Source of the DNA: Pseudomonas asplenii
GTDB taxonomy: Bacteria; Pseudomonadota; Gammaproteobacteria; Pseudomonadales; Pseudomonadaceae
Assembly: GCF_900105475.1 (NCBI RefSeq)
Contig: NZ_LT629777.1
Location: 5,084,001 to 5,148,000, forward strand
Direction of reading: 5' to 3'
DNA: 64,000 nucleotides
Shown here in pieces: positions 1 to 7,798 of this stretch. The notes below the pieces were generated by a model. The model had not been told where the DNA came from. It did no database searches and saw only the letters and a list, made by a program, of their open reading frames with translations. Numbering within the stretch: position 1 is the first letter of the stretch; the number at the start of each line of letters is the position of its first letter. The translations under genes and the position numbers were made by a program.

Positions 1-120
1 CGGTCAGCCAATCTCGCAACACTTGGTAAAGAGACGAAACGACTTTCCGAAAATACGCCGGTTTCCTACGTGTTATCGGCATGGGAGAATATTGTGTGCG
101 TCTACGGTGGTGACTAGAGT

Positions 121-338
121 CCAAGGGTCGCTGCACATTCAGCGACCGGGCTTGGTAACCCGGATTTGAGTAGGCGCACAGCGCCGCGAAAGTGGCTTTT
201 TTGTGTTCGCTGTTATGGCGGGCTGTGCGCAGGAGGCTTCGCCTGCCGGTTCCTATTCACCGGTTTACCAACCTGCGTACAGTTCGCCACCCCTTCGCTT
301 GGTAACGAAACGTGGCGGGCTCCTTACCCGAATAGGAG
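121..338 (+). promoter_or_regulatory. Structured 5' leader upstream of the DUF3077-like gene
   Basis: Successive stems are visible. GGTCGCTG (126-133) pairs with CAGCGACC (140-147). CCGGG (146-150) pairs with CCCGG (159-163). GGCGC (173-177) pairs with GCGCC (181-185). CTGTGCGCAGG (223-233) pairs with CCTGCGTACAG (272-282) with one G-U, closing a three-way junction that holds hairpins 234-244 and 246-263. CGCCAC (285-290) pairs with GTGGCG (312-317). CTCCT (320-324) is complementary to the Shine-Dalgarno AGGAG (334-338). From memory, similar leaders recur before DUF3077 genes in Pseudomonas; I could not check this. A cis-acting regulatory RNA is the inference. Confidence 0.6.
183..202 (+). 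terminator. Internal intrinsic terminator in the leader (possible attenuator)
   Basis: GCCGC (183-187), a GAAA loop and GTGGC (192-196) are followed directly by six T residues (197-202). The left arm overlaps GCGCC (181-185), the right arm of the alternative stem 173-185, so the two folds exclude each other. This is the geometry of an attenuator, or of the 3' end of a separate short RNA that starts upstream. Confidence 0.55.
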
Positions 339-345
339 ATTCTTC

Positions 346-753
346 ATGACCAAGAAAATCACCCCCGCCCCACCTAGCAGCACTTCCAGTCTTGAAGAGA
401 AAGCCGCATACCTGAGCCAGGTCATGCATGACTCGCTGGCCCAGATCGAATCCAGGCCATCGCCGCCTGAAGAGCCGACACCGCTTGAAACGCTCGGCAC
501 CACCGCCTTCAGAAACGTCGAGCCCGGCAACACCTCCACCCCGCCGCTGTTCTGCGTCACGCCAGGCGTTAGCGCACAGATCGGATTGACTCAGGTGTCG
601 GAACTGCTGCGATCCGCCGAATTGAACGCCGACGAAATCTGCCCGCGCCTGGAGGGTTTTGAACGGGACCTGATGATGGGGCTGGTCCACGCAGTCGGCC
701 TGTCACGGGCCGTGGTGGATGCATTGCTCGATGGGGTGCCCATACCTGCCTGA
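346..753 (+). CDS. DUF3077/DUF6124-like small protein
   Basis: This 135-residue protein resembles the small Pseudomonas proteins assigned to DUF3077. The segment LETLGTTAFR (about residues 47-56) and a C-terminal helical part with VSELLRSAEL and GLVHAVGLSRAVVDALL are the family-like portions. The first 40 residues are polar and proline/serine-rich. The ATG at 346 is chosen because AGGAG lies 7 nt upstream. The frame is open back to a TTG at 166, but that stretch is the structured leader and reads as non-coding Cys/Arg/Phe-rich peptide. No signal peptide or membrane segment is visible. It is monocistronic, with convergent chrA beginning 65 nt downstream. Function is unknown; the regulatory leader suggests conditional expression. 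Confidence 0.7.
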   Translation: MTKKITPAPPSSTSSLEEKAAYLSQVMHDSLAQIESRPSPPEEPTPLETLGTTAFRNVEPGNTSTPPLFCVTPGVSAQIGLTQVSELLRSAELNADEICPRLEGFERDLMMGLVHAVGLSRAVVDALLDGVPIPA

Positions 754-818
754 GTGCGCTGGACTCTGCTGGCTGATACGGGTCTTGTGTGGTGCCTGCT
801 GGCCTCTCGCGGATCCAC

Positions 819-2198
819 TCAAAAAGACAGCAGCCCGTGCCGCACCAGATACACCAGCATGCCGATCAAGCCACAACCGAACAGCACCGGAATCACCCCA
901 CGCTTGAACCTGAACAGGGCAACGGCGGCCGCTACGCAGATGATCAGCGACGGCCAGTCGGTACCGTGCTCGATGCCGTTCGGCCAGAACACGTGGTAGG
1001 CGAAGAACAGCGCCAGGTTGACGATCACCCCGACCACCGCCGCAGTGATGGCGGTCAACGGCGCGGTGAACTTCAGTTCGTTGTGGGTGGATTCCACCAA
1101 CGGCCCGCCCGCCAGGATGAACAGGAAAGAAGGCAGGAAGGTGAACCAGGTCACCAGGCTGGCGGCCACCGCCCCGGCGAGAAACGGCTGGTCGGCACCA
1201 AACATCGGCTGCACGTAGCCGCCGACGAACCCCACGAACGCCACCACCATGATCAACGGCCCCGGCGTGGTCTCGCCCAGGGCCAGGCCGTCGATCATCT
1301 GGGTGGGCGACAGCCAGCCATAATGGCCGACCGCCCCCTGGTAGACGTAGGGCAGCACCGCGTAGGCGCCGCCGAAGGTCAGCAAGGCGGCCTTGGTAAA
1401 GAACCAGCCCATTTGCGTCAGCGTTCCCTGCCAGCCGAAGGCGGCGGTCAGCAGGCCCATGGGCAGCGTCCAGAGCACCACGCCGATCACCAGCAGACGC
1501 AACAGATGCCCCCAGCGAAAGCGTGCGTGCTCGGGCGTGGGTGTGTCGTCGTCGATCAACGCGGGGCCATGGCTCGCCTTCGCCGCGGCATGCCCACCGC
1601 CAATGACGAACTGGCCCGGCAGGAAACGTCCGCCCAGGTAACCCAGCAACGCCGCCTCCAGGACAATGGCCGGGAACGGCACATCGAGGGCAAAGATCGC
1701 GACGAAGGCCGCCGCCGCGATGGCCCATAACCAGGCATTCTTCAGCGCTCGCGAACCGATCCGGTGGGCGGCGTGCAGCACGATGGCGGTGACGGCAGGC
1801 TTGATCCCATAGAAGAGGCCGGCCACGACCGGCACCTCGCCGAACGCCACGTAGATCCAGGCCAGGGCGATCAGGATGAACAACGACGGCAGCACAAACA
1901 GTACCCCGGCGATCACCCCGCCCCAGGTGCGGTGCATCAGCCAGCCGATGTAGGTGGCGAGCTGTTGCGCCTCCGGGCCCGGCAGCAACATGCAGTAGTT
2001 GAGGGCATGCAGGAAGCGCCGCTCGCTGATCCAGCGGCGGCGCTCGACCAGTTCCTGGTGCATGATCGAGATCTGCCCGGCGGGGCCGCCGAAGCTGATG
2101 AAGCCGAGCTTCAACCAGAACAGGAAGGCTTCGAACAGGCTCACGGGTGGCCTTGCCTCGGCCGCCGGCCCAGCGGCATGTACAGTGGAGTCAGTCAT
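819..2198 (-). CDS. chrA: Chromate efflux transporter ChrA
   Basis: This 459-residue membrane protein of the CHR family exports chromate across the inner membrane. It has the two homologous halves expected of long-chain ChrA. The N-terminal half carries the family signature FISFGGPAGQI and LPGPEAQQLATYIGW. The second half repeats it as LLTFGGAYAVLPY and GLALGETTPGPLIMV. About ten hydrophobic segments fill the rest. The ATG at 2198 is used because it overlaps the end of chrB by 8 nt, giving translational coupling; an upstream in-frame start at 2279 would lie within chrB. Together with chrB it forms a chromate-resistance operon. The family assignment is secure; transport of chromate specifically is inferred from the family and from chrB. 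Confidence 0.92.
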   Translation of the reverse strand: MTDSTVHAAGPAAEARPPVSLFEAFLFWLKLGFISFGGPAGQISIMHQELVERRRWISERRFLHALNYCMLLPGPEAQQLATYIGWLMHRTWGGVIAGVLFVLPSLFILIALAWIYVAFGEVPVVAGLFYGIKPAVTAIVLHAAHRIGSRALKNAWLWAIAAAAFVAIFALDVPFPAIVLEAALLGYLGGRFLPGQFVIGGGHAAAKASHGPALIDDDTPTPEHARFRWGHLLRLLVIGVVLWTLPMGLLTAAFGWQGTLTQMGWFFTKAALLTFGGAYAVLPYVYQGAVGHYGWLSPTQMIDGLALGETTPGPLIMVVAFVGFVGGYVQPMFGADQPFLAGAVAASLVTWFTFLPSFLFILAGGPLVESTHNELKFTAPLTAITAAVVGVIVNLALFFAYHVFWPNGIEHGTDWPSLIICVAAAVALFRFKRGVIPVLFGCGLIGMLVYLVRHGLLSF

Positions 2199-3129
2199 GG
2201 TTTTTCTCGTCGTTTGCAAAGGCAACCAGAAGGCCATCGAAGATACCGCTCGCAGCCAGCAACAGTTGGTCATCGTCAATCAGGCTTTCGCGCAGTCCCG
2301 CCAGCACCCGCTCGATGCCGGGCGCTTCGGCCGGCTGGTGGCCGCCCACATCCAGATAGTGAACGAGCGCCGCGATACGCTTCAGCGCCGGGTCATCGAG
2401 CTGGAAACTGGCCAGCAGGTTTTCGAAGGTGACACGCTCTGCGACGTGGCTGAAGGTCGCCCCATCGAAATCGAATCCCAGCGCGTCGGCCGGGCAATCG
2501 CTCGGGGCGTCCAGCCAGAGAATTTCAGCGGTTCGGTCGATGAAACGGCGAATCAGCCAGGCGCTGGCAAGGCGGTCTACCCACGGCCGCTTGCGGGTGG
2601 CCCAACGGCGGTTCTGGAAGTCCGCGATGGCCAACAGACGCGGCGTTTCGTCGCCACGACTGGGCTCGTCCGCCGACAGCGCGCGGCTGATCGCCGTTTC
2701 CAGCCCTTGCAGGGCCTCATCAGTCTGTTGCCGGGCTGGCGTGGGGAAGAAATCGATCATGCCGATCTGCGCGAAGCTCTTGCGCAGCTTGCGCACCTGT
2801 CGGGCGGTCTGCAGGGCGTTCTCGCTGATCAGCTCACGCTGACAGGCCGCGATCTCCTCGCGCAGTCTGGTGTACTCGTCACTGCGGTCGAACAACGGGA
2901 CAAATCGCTCGCCGTCATCGTCGACCCGCAACAGGTAGGCGGTGCCGTTGATGGCCAGGACTTCGCGCTCTACCGACTCCAGAGCCTCCCGCCCCGCCGG
3001 CTGGTCGGGCAACAGGTACACGCCATCGCGAAGCACGCTGGCGCCACAGGCTTTAAGGGCCCGCCAGGCCCGCATGCGTTCGGTCGAGTTCGCGGTGGGG
3101 AGGCCGAGTACGAGAAGAAGCCAACTCAT
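2191..3129 (-). CDS. chrB: Chromate resistance protein ChrB
   Basis: The 312-residue protein has the ChrB layout: an N-terminal domain (about residues 1-150, LLLVLGLPT and an arginine/glutamate-rich helical part) and a C-terminal ChrB domain starting near WATRKRPWVDRLASAWLIRRF, with FDFDGATFSHVAERVTFE following. In Ochrobactrum tritici, ChrB is described as the chromate-responsive regulator of the chr operon, so a regulatory role is likely here. The ATG at 3129 is preferred over an in-frame TTG at 3144, which sits inside the upstream inverted repeat. It is the first gene of the chrBA operon, and its stop codon overlaps the start of chrA. Confidence 0.88.
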   Translation of the reverse strand: MSWLLLVLGLPTANSTERMRAWRALKACGASVLRDGVYLLPDQPAGREALESVEREVLAINGTAYLLRVDDDGERFVPLFDRSDEYTRLREEIAACQRELISENALQTARQVRKLRKSFAQIGMIDFFPTPARQQTDEALQGLETAISRALSADEPSRGDETPRLLAIADFQNRRWATRKRPWVDRLASAWLIRRFIDRTAEILWLDAPSDCPADALGFDFDGATFSHVAERVTFENLLASFQLDDPALKRIAALVHYLDVGGHQPAEAPGIERVLAGLRESLIDDDQLLLAASGIFDGLLVAFANDEKNHD

Positions 3130-3132
3130 TAT

Positions 3133-3167
3133 GTAGAGGCTCAAACATAATTTGTTATGAACTCTAC
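3133..3167. promoter_or_regulatory. Nested inverted repeat upstream of chrB (candidate operator)
   Basis: GTAGAG (3133-3138) and CTCTAC (3162-3167) form the outer arms. CATAA (3146-3150), TTTG and TTATG (3155-3159) form an inner palindrome. The element lies directly in front of the chrB start, a natural site for autoregulation by ChrB. Binding is inferred from position and symmetry only. Confidence 0.4.
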
Positions 3168-3198
3168 TTTATCAGCGTTCTCAAGTTCTACAAGCCGC

Positions 3199-3690
3199 TC
3201 AAAGCGACAGGATCATTTCATGCCAGGCCATGCCACCGTGATCCGATGGCGACGGCCGTACGTACTCATAGCCCATCTTGCGGTACAACTCGACGTGCTG
3301 TTCCTTGCACATCAGGTGGATGGTCTGCTTGTCCAACGACTTCATGCGCGCGATGAACTCGTTCATCAGCAGTTTGGCGTAGCCCTTGCCCTGATGCGCA
3401 GGGTCGACCACCACCGACATGATCACCACGTTCGGCGCCAGCGGATCATGGCCAACCAGTTCCTTGAACGCCTCGTCGGACATCACCACCTCATGGGCGC
3501 AGCCGCTGTTGATGAAGCCGGCGATGTCGCCGTCTGCCTCAAGCAGCAGGAAACCCTGCGGGTACTGGGTGATGCGGGTGCGGATCTTTTCCAGGGTAGC
3601 GGCTTCATCACCCTCATAGGCGCCAATTTCGATCTCGTAGCAGCGCTCGGCGTCTGGGGCGACAGGTTGGCGAAAATGCGGGGTACTCAT
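3199..3690 (-). CDS. GNAT-family N-acetyltransferase
   Basis: The 163-residue, single-domain acetyltransferase has the GNAT acetyl-CoA motif DPAHQGKGYAKLLM (about residues 103-116), preceded by the core strand NVVIMSVVV. The C-terminal part (HLMCKEQHVELYRKMGYEYV) carries the tyrosine-containing motif B region. The GYxYV pattern recalls the arylalkylamine-type subgroup, so a small amine substrate is plausible, but this is inference. No signal peptide is present and the protein should be cytosolic. It stands alone between chrBA and the toxin/immunity pair, with about 57 nt to the latter. Confidence 0.82.
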   Translation of the reverse strand: MSTPHFRQPVAPDAERCYEIEIGAYEGDEAATLEKIRTRITQYPQGFLLLEADGDIAGFINSGCAHEVVMSDEAFKELVGHDPLAPNVVIMSVVVDPAHQGKGYAKLLMNEFIARMKSLDKQTIHLMCKEQHVELYRKMGYEYVRPSPSDHGGMAWHEMILSL

Positions 3691-3747
3691 GAATGTGTTC
3701 CAGAAAGTGAATCAAAGATCACATCATGTTATCAGCATCGTCCCCGT

Positions 3748-4065
3748 CTAATCGTATGCCTCCTCCCTGAGCAGGCAGAACTCGGGGCTCAACAACGACC
3801 TGATTGGTGCAGAGCGCTGCGTAGCATCCACATAGAGCAACACGTCATACTCGGCAAACCGTGCTTCAACAGCCTCCCCATCAAAAGGGTCGAGATTGTT
3901 TTTCAACACGAAGGATTCTTCTTCGCCGGCCTGAAACCGGTAGTAGATCCCAGCCTGATATGAGCTTTCCCTTTCTTCGAAAGTACAGCCCAAGGCACTT
4001 TCGACTTTCGACCGGGCATCCATAAGGCTCAGGCCCTTGAGGCCATACAACGCATAAATACTCAT
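3748..4065 (-). CDS. Candidate immunity protein for the upstream nucleotidyltransferase toxin
   Basis: I do not recognise this acidic 105-residue protein. It has no signal peptide or membrane segment and reads as a small alpha/beta fold (MSIYALYGLKG near the start, VLLYVDATQ near residue 80). It follows the toxin-like gene directly. A GTG at 4074 overlaps the toxin stop codon, while the ATG at 4065 is the more natural start. Small size, acidity and tight coupling behind a toxin-domain gene are typical of immunity proteins; that role is inferred from context alone. Confidence 0.5.
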   Translation of the reverse strand: MSIYALYGLKGLSLMDARSKVESALGCTFEERESSYQAGIYYRFQAGEEESFVLKNNLDPFDGEAVEARFAEYDVLLYVDATQRSAPIRSLLSPEFCLLREEAYD

Positions 4066-4070
4066 CACAC

Positions 4071-4787
4071 TCACTTCGGCAAAATGACACTGGGGGCCCG
4101 GCTGGTTGCCAGAGCGACTGAGCCAAAAATCATGAAGTTGACTTCCCGTCCTGCCTGCCGGCTCAATCGATCCGCCAGATCATCCAGGCCCAATCGCTTG
4201 AGATCCCTGGCAGCGAGTGGCCCCGTACGCCGGCCGCCACTTCTGAGTCCAATGCCCAGGGACTCGGCCTTTTCCAGGATTGTCGGGCCGGCCAGCGCCA
4301 CATCGAAATCGCTGATCCGGCGAACATCAAAGGCCTGCCCTGTGCGGAAGTTCTTACCCGTTACAGCGCTGCCCTGAAGAATCGGCTCGACATTATCATA
4401 GCCAGCACTGGACAAGCCCTCGCGGACACTCACGCCAAAACGACACAACGCCGACGTATTGGCAAACCCACCGAGCAGGCCATTGAAAACAGGTGGTTTG
4501 ATCGAGCTGGACGGCTCAATGACCTGGCATCCGGCAACGTTTGCCGCACCTTGCAATCGATTGGCAACCGTCCCATCGACGCAAGGCACTGCCTTGAGGC
4601 TTGAGGGCGTTACAGCCGGTACAGGCCTGGGCGCACGTTGCAGTATCGAAGAGTAGGTCTGCGTATTGCGAACCGTCTCAAGCGACCGACCCAATAAGGT
4701 GACATCACACCGGGCGCGCTCGATCGGCGGCCCGGAAATCGACTGCACGGACGCACCGCCCAGCCCACCCCGAATATCAATTGGCAT
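4071..4787 (-). CDS. Effector with C-terminal nucleotidyltransferase-type toxin domain
   Basis: The protein is 238 residues. The first ~110 residues are low-complexity, Ser/Pro/Gly-rich and without a signal peptide. The C-terminal ~100 residues resemble toxin domains I recall at the ends of Rhs-type polymorphic toxins: LQGSAVTG (137-144), then RRISDFDVALAG (156-167), which fits a G-S ... D-x-D nucleotidyltransferase active site with S140, D160 and D162, followed by GGRRTGPL and REVNFMIFGS. The ATG at 4787 has AAGG ten bases upstream; a GTG at 4808 is possible. No Rhs, PAAR or VgrG part is present, so this is a stand-alone or orphan effector. Target and secretion route are unknown. Confidence 0.55.
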   Translation of the reverse strand: MPIDIRGGLGGASVQSISGPPIERARCDVTLLGRSLETVRNTQTYSSILQRAPRPVPAVTPSSLKAVPCVDGTVANRLQGAANVAGCQVIEPSSSIKPPVFNGLLGGFANTSALCRFGVSVREGLSSAGYDNVEPILQGSAVTGKNFRTGQAFDVRRISDFDVALAGPTILEKAESLGIGLRSGGRRTGPLAARDLKRLGLDDLADRLSRQAGREVNFMIFGSVALATSRAPSVILPK

Positions 4788-4906
4788 GTTGCTCGTACCT
4801 TGCGGCACTTGCGAAAAGCCCCGAACGACGCTTTCAGCAACAGTGCGAAGACCAAGCCCATAAAATCCCTACTTCAACAGATGCCCTCTTGGCCGATTCA
4901 CGTTGA

Positions 4907-5089
4907 AACGCCAGAGCGGTCGATCTGGATAACGACCGCCCCGTGGCAGAATCCGGTTTCAACGCAATGGCAAAAGACTATAAGCAACGCCTGGGTCGTA
5001 CCGTCAAAAAACGCCCCTGCCTACTGACCCCAGATGCAAAATTCCAGCATCGCAAAACACAAAACCTACAAGAGAAGGTAAAAGCCTGA
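4907..5089 (+). pseudogene. Possible gene remnant between the toxin and the GntR gene
   Basis: About 60 open codons ending at 5087-5089 read as a polar protein tail (MAKDYKQRLGRTVKKRP in the middle). A stop lies immediately upstream at 4904-4906 and no ribosome-binding site precedes the internal ATG at about 4964. It may be the surviving 3' end of a lost gene, possibly debris of a larger toxin locus. The rest of 4810-5106 shows nothing recognisable. Confidence 0.2.
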
Positions 5090-5106
5090 CGGAGCCCGGC
5101 TGCCAG

Positions 5107-5829
5107 TCAGCGAGTCTTGAACACCCCACTGAGCACAAACGCATACCGCTCCGGCCGGATGAAGAACGTCGTGCGATCACAGCAGCGGTCGTCGTCGAAC
5201 CAGGAGGTGCGCTCCATCACCAGCAGCGCCGTACCGCGCTTCACTCCCAGATGCGCGGCCAGGGCCTTGTCCGCCTCGCGGGCACGGATGGCCATGTCGG
5301 CGCGGATCACCGCGCGTCCGGTGGTGCGCTCCAGCACCGAATACAACGGCACCTCTGCCATCTCCTTCCAGTCAACCTCCCGCAGCTCGTCCGTGAGGTA
5401 GCTGCAGGCATAGGCGATAGGTTCCTGATCGACCCAATGCAGGCGCTCGACCTTCACGCAGTGGTCATCGAACAGCAGCCTGAGCTCCTCGGGCACCGGG
5501 ATGCGCGCATGCCCCAGCATGTTCATGGTCGGCTGCAGTCCTTGCAGCAACAACGACTCATGGAAGCTGCGCAAGGCATCCAGGTTGTGCCGCACTTGCT
5601 GGGCGGCGACGAAGGTGCCCTTGCCCTGCTTGCGCTCCACCACGCCCTCTTCTTCGAGCTTGCCGAGCGCCAGGCGAATGGTCACCCGGCTGACGGCGAA
5701 ACGCGCCATCAATTCGGCCTCGGACGGCAGCTTGCCGTCGATGCCGTAATGGCCCTGCTGAATCTCCTGCAGCAACTGCTGGACGATCTGTTCGTAGAGG
5801 GAGGTGGCGCTTGCTCGCTGAAGAGTCAC
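5107..5829 (-). CDS. GntR-family (HutC-type) transcriptional regulator
   Basis: The 240-residue regulator has an N-terminal winged helix (about 5-75: LPSEAELMARFAVSRVTIRLALGKLEEEGVV) and a UTRA ligand-binding domain (about 95-235, with VERLHWVDQEPIAYACSYL and YSVLERTTGRAVIRADMAI). UTRA domains bind small-molecule effectors. The gene is divergent from the ABC transporter/DUF3604 operon across a 143-nt gap holding overlapping palindromes, so it probably controls that operon and itself. The effector is unknown. The family call is firm; the regulatory target is inferred from arrangement. Confidence 0.9.
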   Translation of the reverse strand: MTLQRASATSLYEQIVQQLLQEIQQGHYGIDGKLPSEAELMARFAVSRVTIRLALGKLEEEGVVERKQGKGTFVAAQQVRHNLDALRSFHESLLLQGLQPTMNMLGHARIPVPEELRLLFDDHCVKVERLHWVDQEPIAYACSYLTDELREVDWKEMAEVPLYSVLERTTGRAVIRADMAIRAREADKALAAHLGVKRGTALLVMERTSWFDDDRCCDRTTFFIRPERYAFVLSGVFKTR

Positions 5830-5914
5830 GTGATTACCGATCCGTTGGAATGAATGAAGTCGAGTGATGGCGCTTCGCTTCTAAGGTTATGACCATTTCG
5901 TCTTGGGACAACTT

Positions 5915-5930
5915 GTATTAATACGTATTA
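5915..5930. promoter_or_regulatory. Overlapping palindromes, candidate GntR operator
   Basis: Two perfect palindromes overlap here: GTATTAATAC (5915-5924) and TAATACGTATTA (5919-5930). They sit in the divergent intergenic region between the GntR regulator and the transporter operon. AT-rich palindromes of this size are usual for HutC-type GntR regulators. The site also overlaps the only AT-rich stretch able to hold -10 elements for either direction. Confidence 0.5.
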
Positions 5931-5972
5931 TATCAGGCATTGACTATTCTAGATGACTCGGTGCCGCTTGCC

Positions 5973-6788
5973 ATGTCCCATGCCGAACTTTACCTGCCCC
6001 CCGATGCGCTGAGCGTTCGCGATGTCGAATTTGCTTACCCGAACGGGCATGCCGTCTTCAAGGGACTGAGTCTGCGGGCCAGCCCCGGTGAGTTCGTGGC
6101 CATTCTCGGCCCGTCGGGCTGTGGCAAGACCACCCTGCTCAACCTGCTGTCCGGTTTTCAGAAACCGAAAGCCGGACAGGTGCTGGTCAACGGCCAGGCC
6201 ACCCAGCCGGAGTTGCCCAGGCTCGGCTATGTGTTCCAGAGCCCGCAACTGTTCCCCTGGCTCAGCGCCCTGGAGAACGTGCGTTTCGGCCTCAAGCTCG
6301 CTGGCCGCGGTGATGCTGGGCAGCAACGCCGGCAGGCCTTGAAATACCTGCGCCTGGTCGGTCTGGAACACGCCGCGAACCAACTGCCGCGCCAGCTCTC
6401 CGGCGGCATGCAGCAACGTGTTTCGCTGGCCCGCGCCCTGGTGCTGGAGCCCGAAGTGTTGCTGATGGACGAGCCGTTCGCCGCCCTCGACGCGATCAGC
6501 CGCGCGGCGATGAACGAGGAAACCCTGCGGCTGTGGTCCACCCTCGGCCAGACCGTGCTGTTCATCACCCATGACATCGACGAGGCGGTGTTTCTTGCCG
6601 ACCGCGTGGTGGTCATGAACATCGCGCCCGGCGGCCTTCACAGTGAACTGAGCATTGATTTGCCGCGCCCGCGCAGCAACCTGGAAACCCGCCGCTTGCC
6701 GGCGTTCCTCGACTACCGCAATGAGCTGATGGCGCGCATCAGCGAGGTCATGGCCGCGTCGCCCCTGCGCATCGACTCCACCCACTGA
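5973..6788 (+). CDS. ABC transporter ATP-binding protein (SsuB/TauB/NrtD-like)
   Basis: The 271-residue nucleotide-binding subunit shows Walker A GPSGCGKTT (about residues 47-55), Q-loop YVFQSPQLFPW, signature LSGGMQQR, Walker B VLLMDEPFAALD and switch histidine in LFITHDIDEAV. This pattern is characteristic of importers for nitrate, sulfonate, taurine and related organics. The ATG at 5973 gives the usual family length. An in-frame TTG at 5940 is possible, and neither has a good ribosome-binding site. It is the first gene of a four-gene operon with a binding protein, a permease and a DUF3604 protein. Substrate is not deducible from the sequence. Confidence 0.9.
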   Translation: MSHAELYLPPDALSVRDVEFAYPNGHAVFKGLSLRASPGEFVAILGPSGCGKTTLLNLLSGFQKPKAGQVLVNGQATQPELPRLGYVFQSPQLFPWLSALENVRFGLKLAGRGDAGQQRRQALKYLRLVGLEHAANQLPRQLSGGMQQRVSLARALVLEPEVLLMDEPFAALDAISRAAMNEETLRLWSTLGQTVLFITHDIDEAVFLADRVVVMNIAPGGLHSELSIDLPRPRSNLETRRLPAFLDYRNELMARISEVMAASPLRIDSTH

Positions 6789-6801
6789 TAACGAGCCCCG
6801 C

Positions 6802-7791
6802 ATGATCAAGAAACTGCTCCTGCCCGTCGCCCTGGCGGCATCCTCCTGGCTGGCGTGCGCCCAGGCCGCCGAACCGCTGCGCATCGGCTACGTGTTCGCC
6901 ATGGCCAACGCGCCGGTATTGATCGCCGACAAGCTCGGCTACTACCGCGACGAGGGCCTGGACGTCGACCTCAAGGCCCTGGGTGACGGCCCGGTGATCC
7001 AACAGGCCCTGGCCGCCCACGAACTGGATGTCGCCTACGTCGGCGCGCCACCGGTGTACCAGTGGTACGCCCGTGGTCTGAAAAGCGTGATCCTGGCCAA
7101 GGTCAACTACGGCCAGGCCGCCGTGCTCGCCGGCAGCAACAGCCCGATCCACGACCTGGCCGACCTCAAGGGCCACAAGCTGGCCGGGGTGAAGAAAGGC
7201 AGCGGGATGGACGTACTGTTGCGCGGCTACGTACTGGGCGAGCGCGCCGGGCTGAATCCGGACAGCGACCTGGACATCGTCGACATGCCGCCGGGCAACA
7301 TGAATGCCGCGCTCGACCGAGGTATCGTCGATGCCGCGTTTTCCTGGGAACCTTTCGTCAGCCAGGCGCTGTTGCGGGGCTCGGCGCGCCTGCTGCTGGA
7401 CGTCAACCAGGCGCTGCCGCATTACCCCTGGTACGTGGTTATCGGCTTGCCGGAAACCCTGCGTGATCGTCCCGACGACGTGGTGAAGCTGCTGCGCGCC
7501 CATCGCCGCGCCATCGCCTACCTGAACGAGCACCCGAACGAATCCAACGCGATCATCGCCGAGGCGTTCCGCCTGGAACCGGTGCAACGTCCCGACGGCA
7601 GCCAGGCCGATGGCCGGGCCATCGTCGCCGAAGCCCGCAAGCGCCTGGGCTGGTCGGCCGAGCTGAGCGATGCCGACCAGCAATTCATCGAGCGGCTGAT
7701 GGGCTACTCCAACACGCTCAAGTTCATGAACACCACCGTGCCCCTCAAGGACCTGGTGGACACCTCCTACCTGCAGAAAGCCTCGCGCTGA
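6802..7791 (+). CDS. ABC transporter periplasmic substrate-binding protein (SsuA/NrtA-like)
   Basis: The 329-residue protein starts with a signal peptide (LLLPVALAASSWLACAQA) cleaved near AQA|AEPLRIGY. The mature part reads like the nitrate/sulfonate/taurine binding family: IGYVFAMANAPVLIADKLGYYRDEGLDVDLK, DVAYVGAPPVYQWYARG and a GVKKGSGMDVLL loop, then DAAFSWEPFVSQALLRG. It follows the ATPase by 13 nt and precedes the permease by 7 nt, so the three make one importer. The signature positions for sulfonate or nitrate cannot be judged by eye, so the ligand stays open; the DUF3604 partner suggests an organic compound. Confidence 0.88.
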   Translation: MIKKLLLPVALAASSWLACAQAAEPLRIGYVFAMANAPVLIADKLGYYRDEGLDVDLKALGDGPVIQQALAAHELDVAYVGAPPVYQWYARGLKSVILAKVNYGQAAVLAGSNSPIHDLADLKGHKLAGVKKGSGMDVLLRGYVLGERAGLNPDSDLDIVDMPPGNMNAALDRGIVDAAFSWEPFVSQALLRGSARLLLDVNQALPHYPWYVVIGLPETLRDRPDDVVKLLRAHRRAIAYLNEHPNESNAIIAEAFRLEPVQRPDGSQADGRAIVAEARKRLGWSAELSDADQQFIERLMGYSNTLKFMNTTVPLKDLVDTSYLQKASR

Positions 7792-7798
7792 GTCGCCC

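Noticed and set aside
166..345. N-terminal extension of the DUF3077-like gene from a TTG at 166
   Set aside because: The stretch is the hairpin-rich leader, its translation is Cys/Arg/Phe-rich without family likeness, and the ATG at 346 has a proper ribosome-binding site.
703..1728. Long open frame antisense to and out of frame with chrA
   Set aside because: It lies within chrA; the Arg/Gly/Ala-rich translation is a GC-rich shadow.
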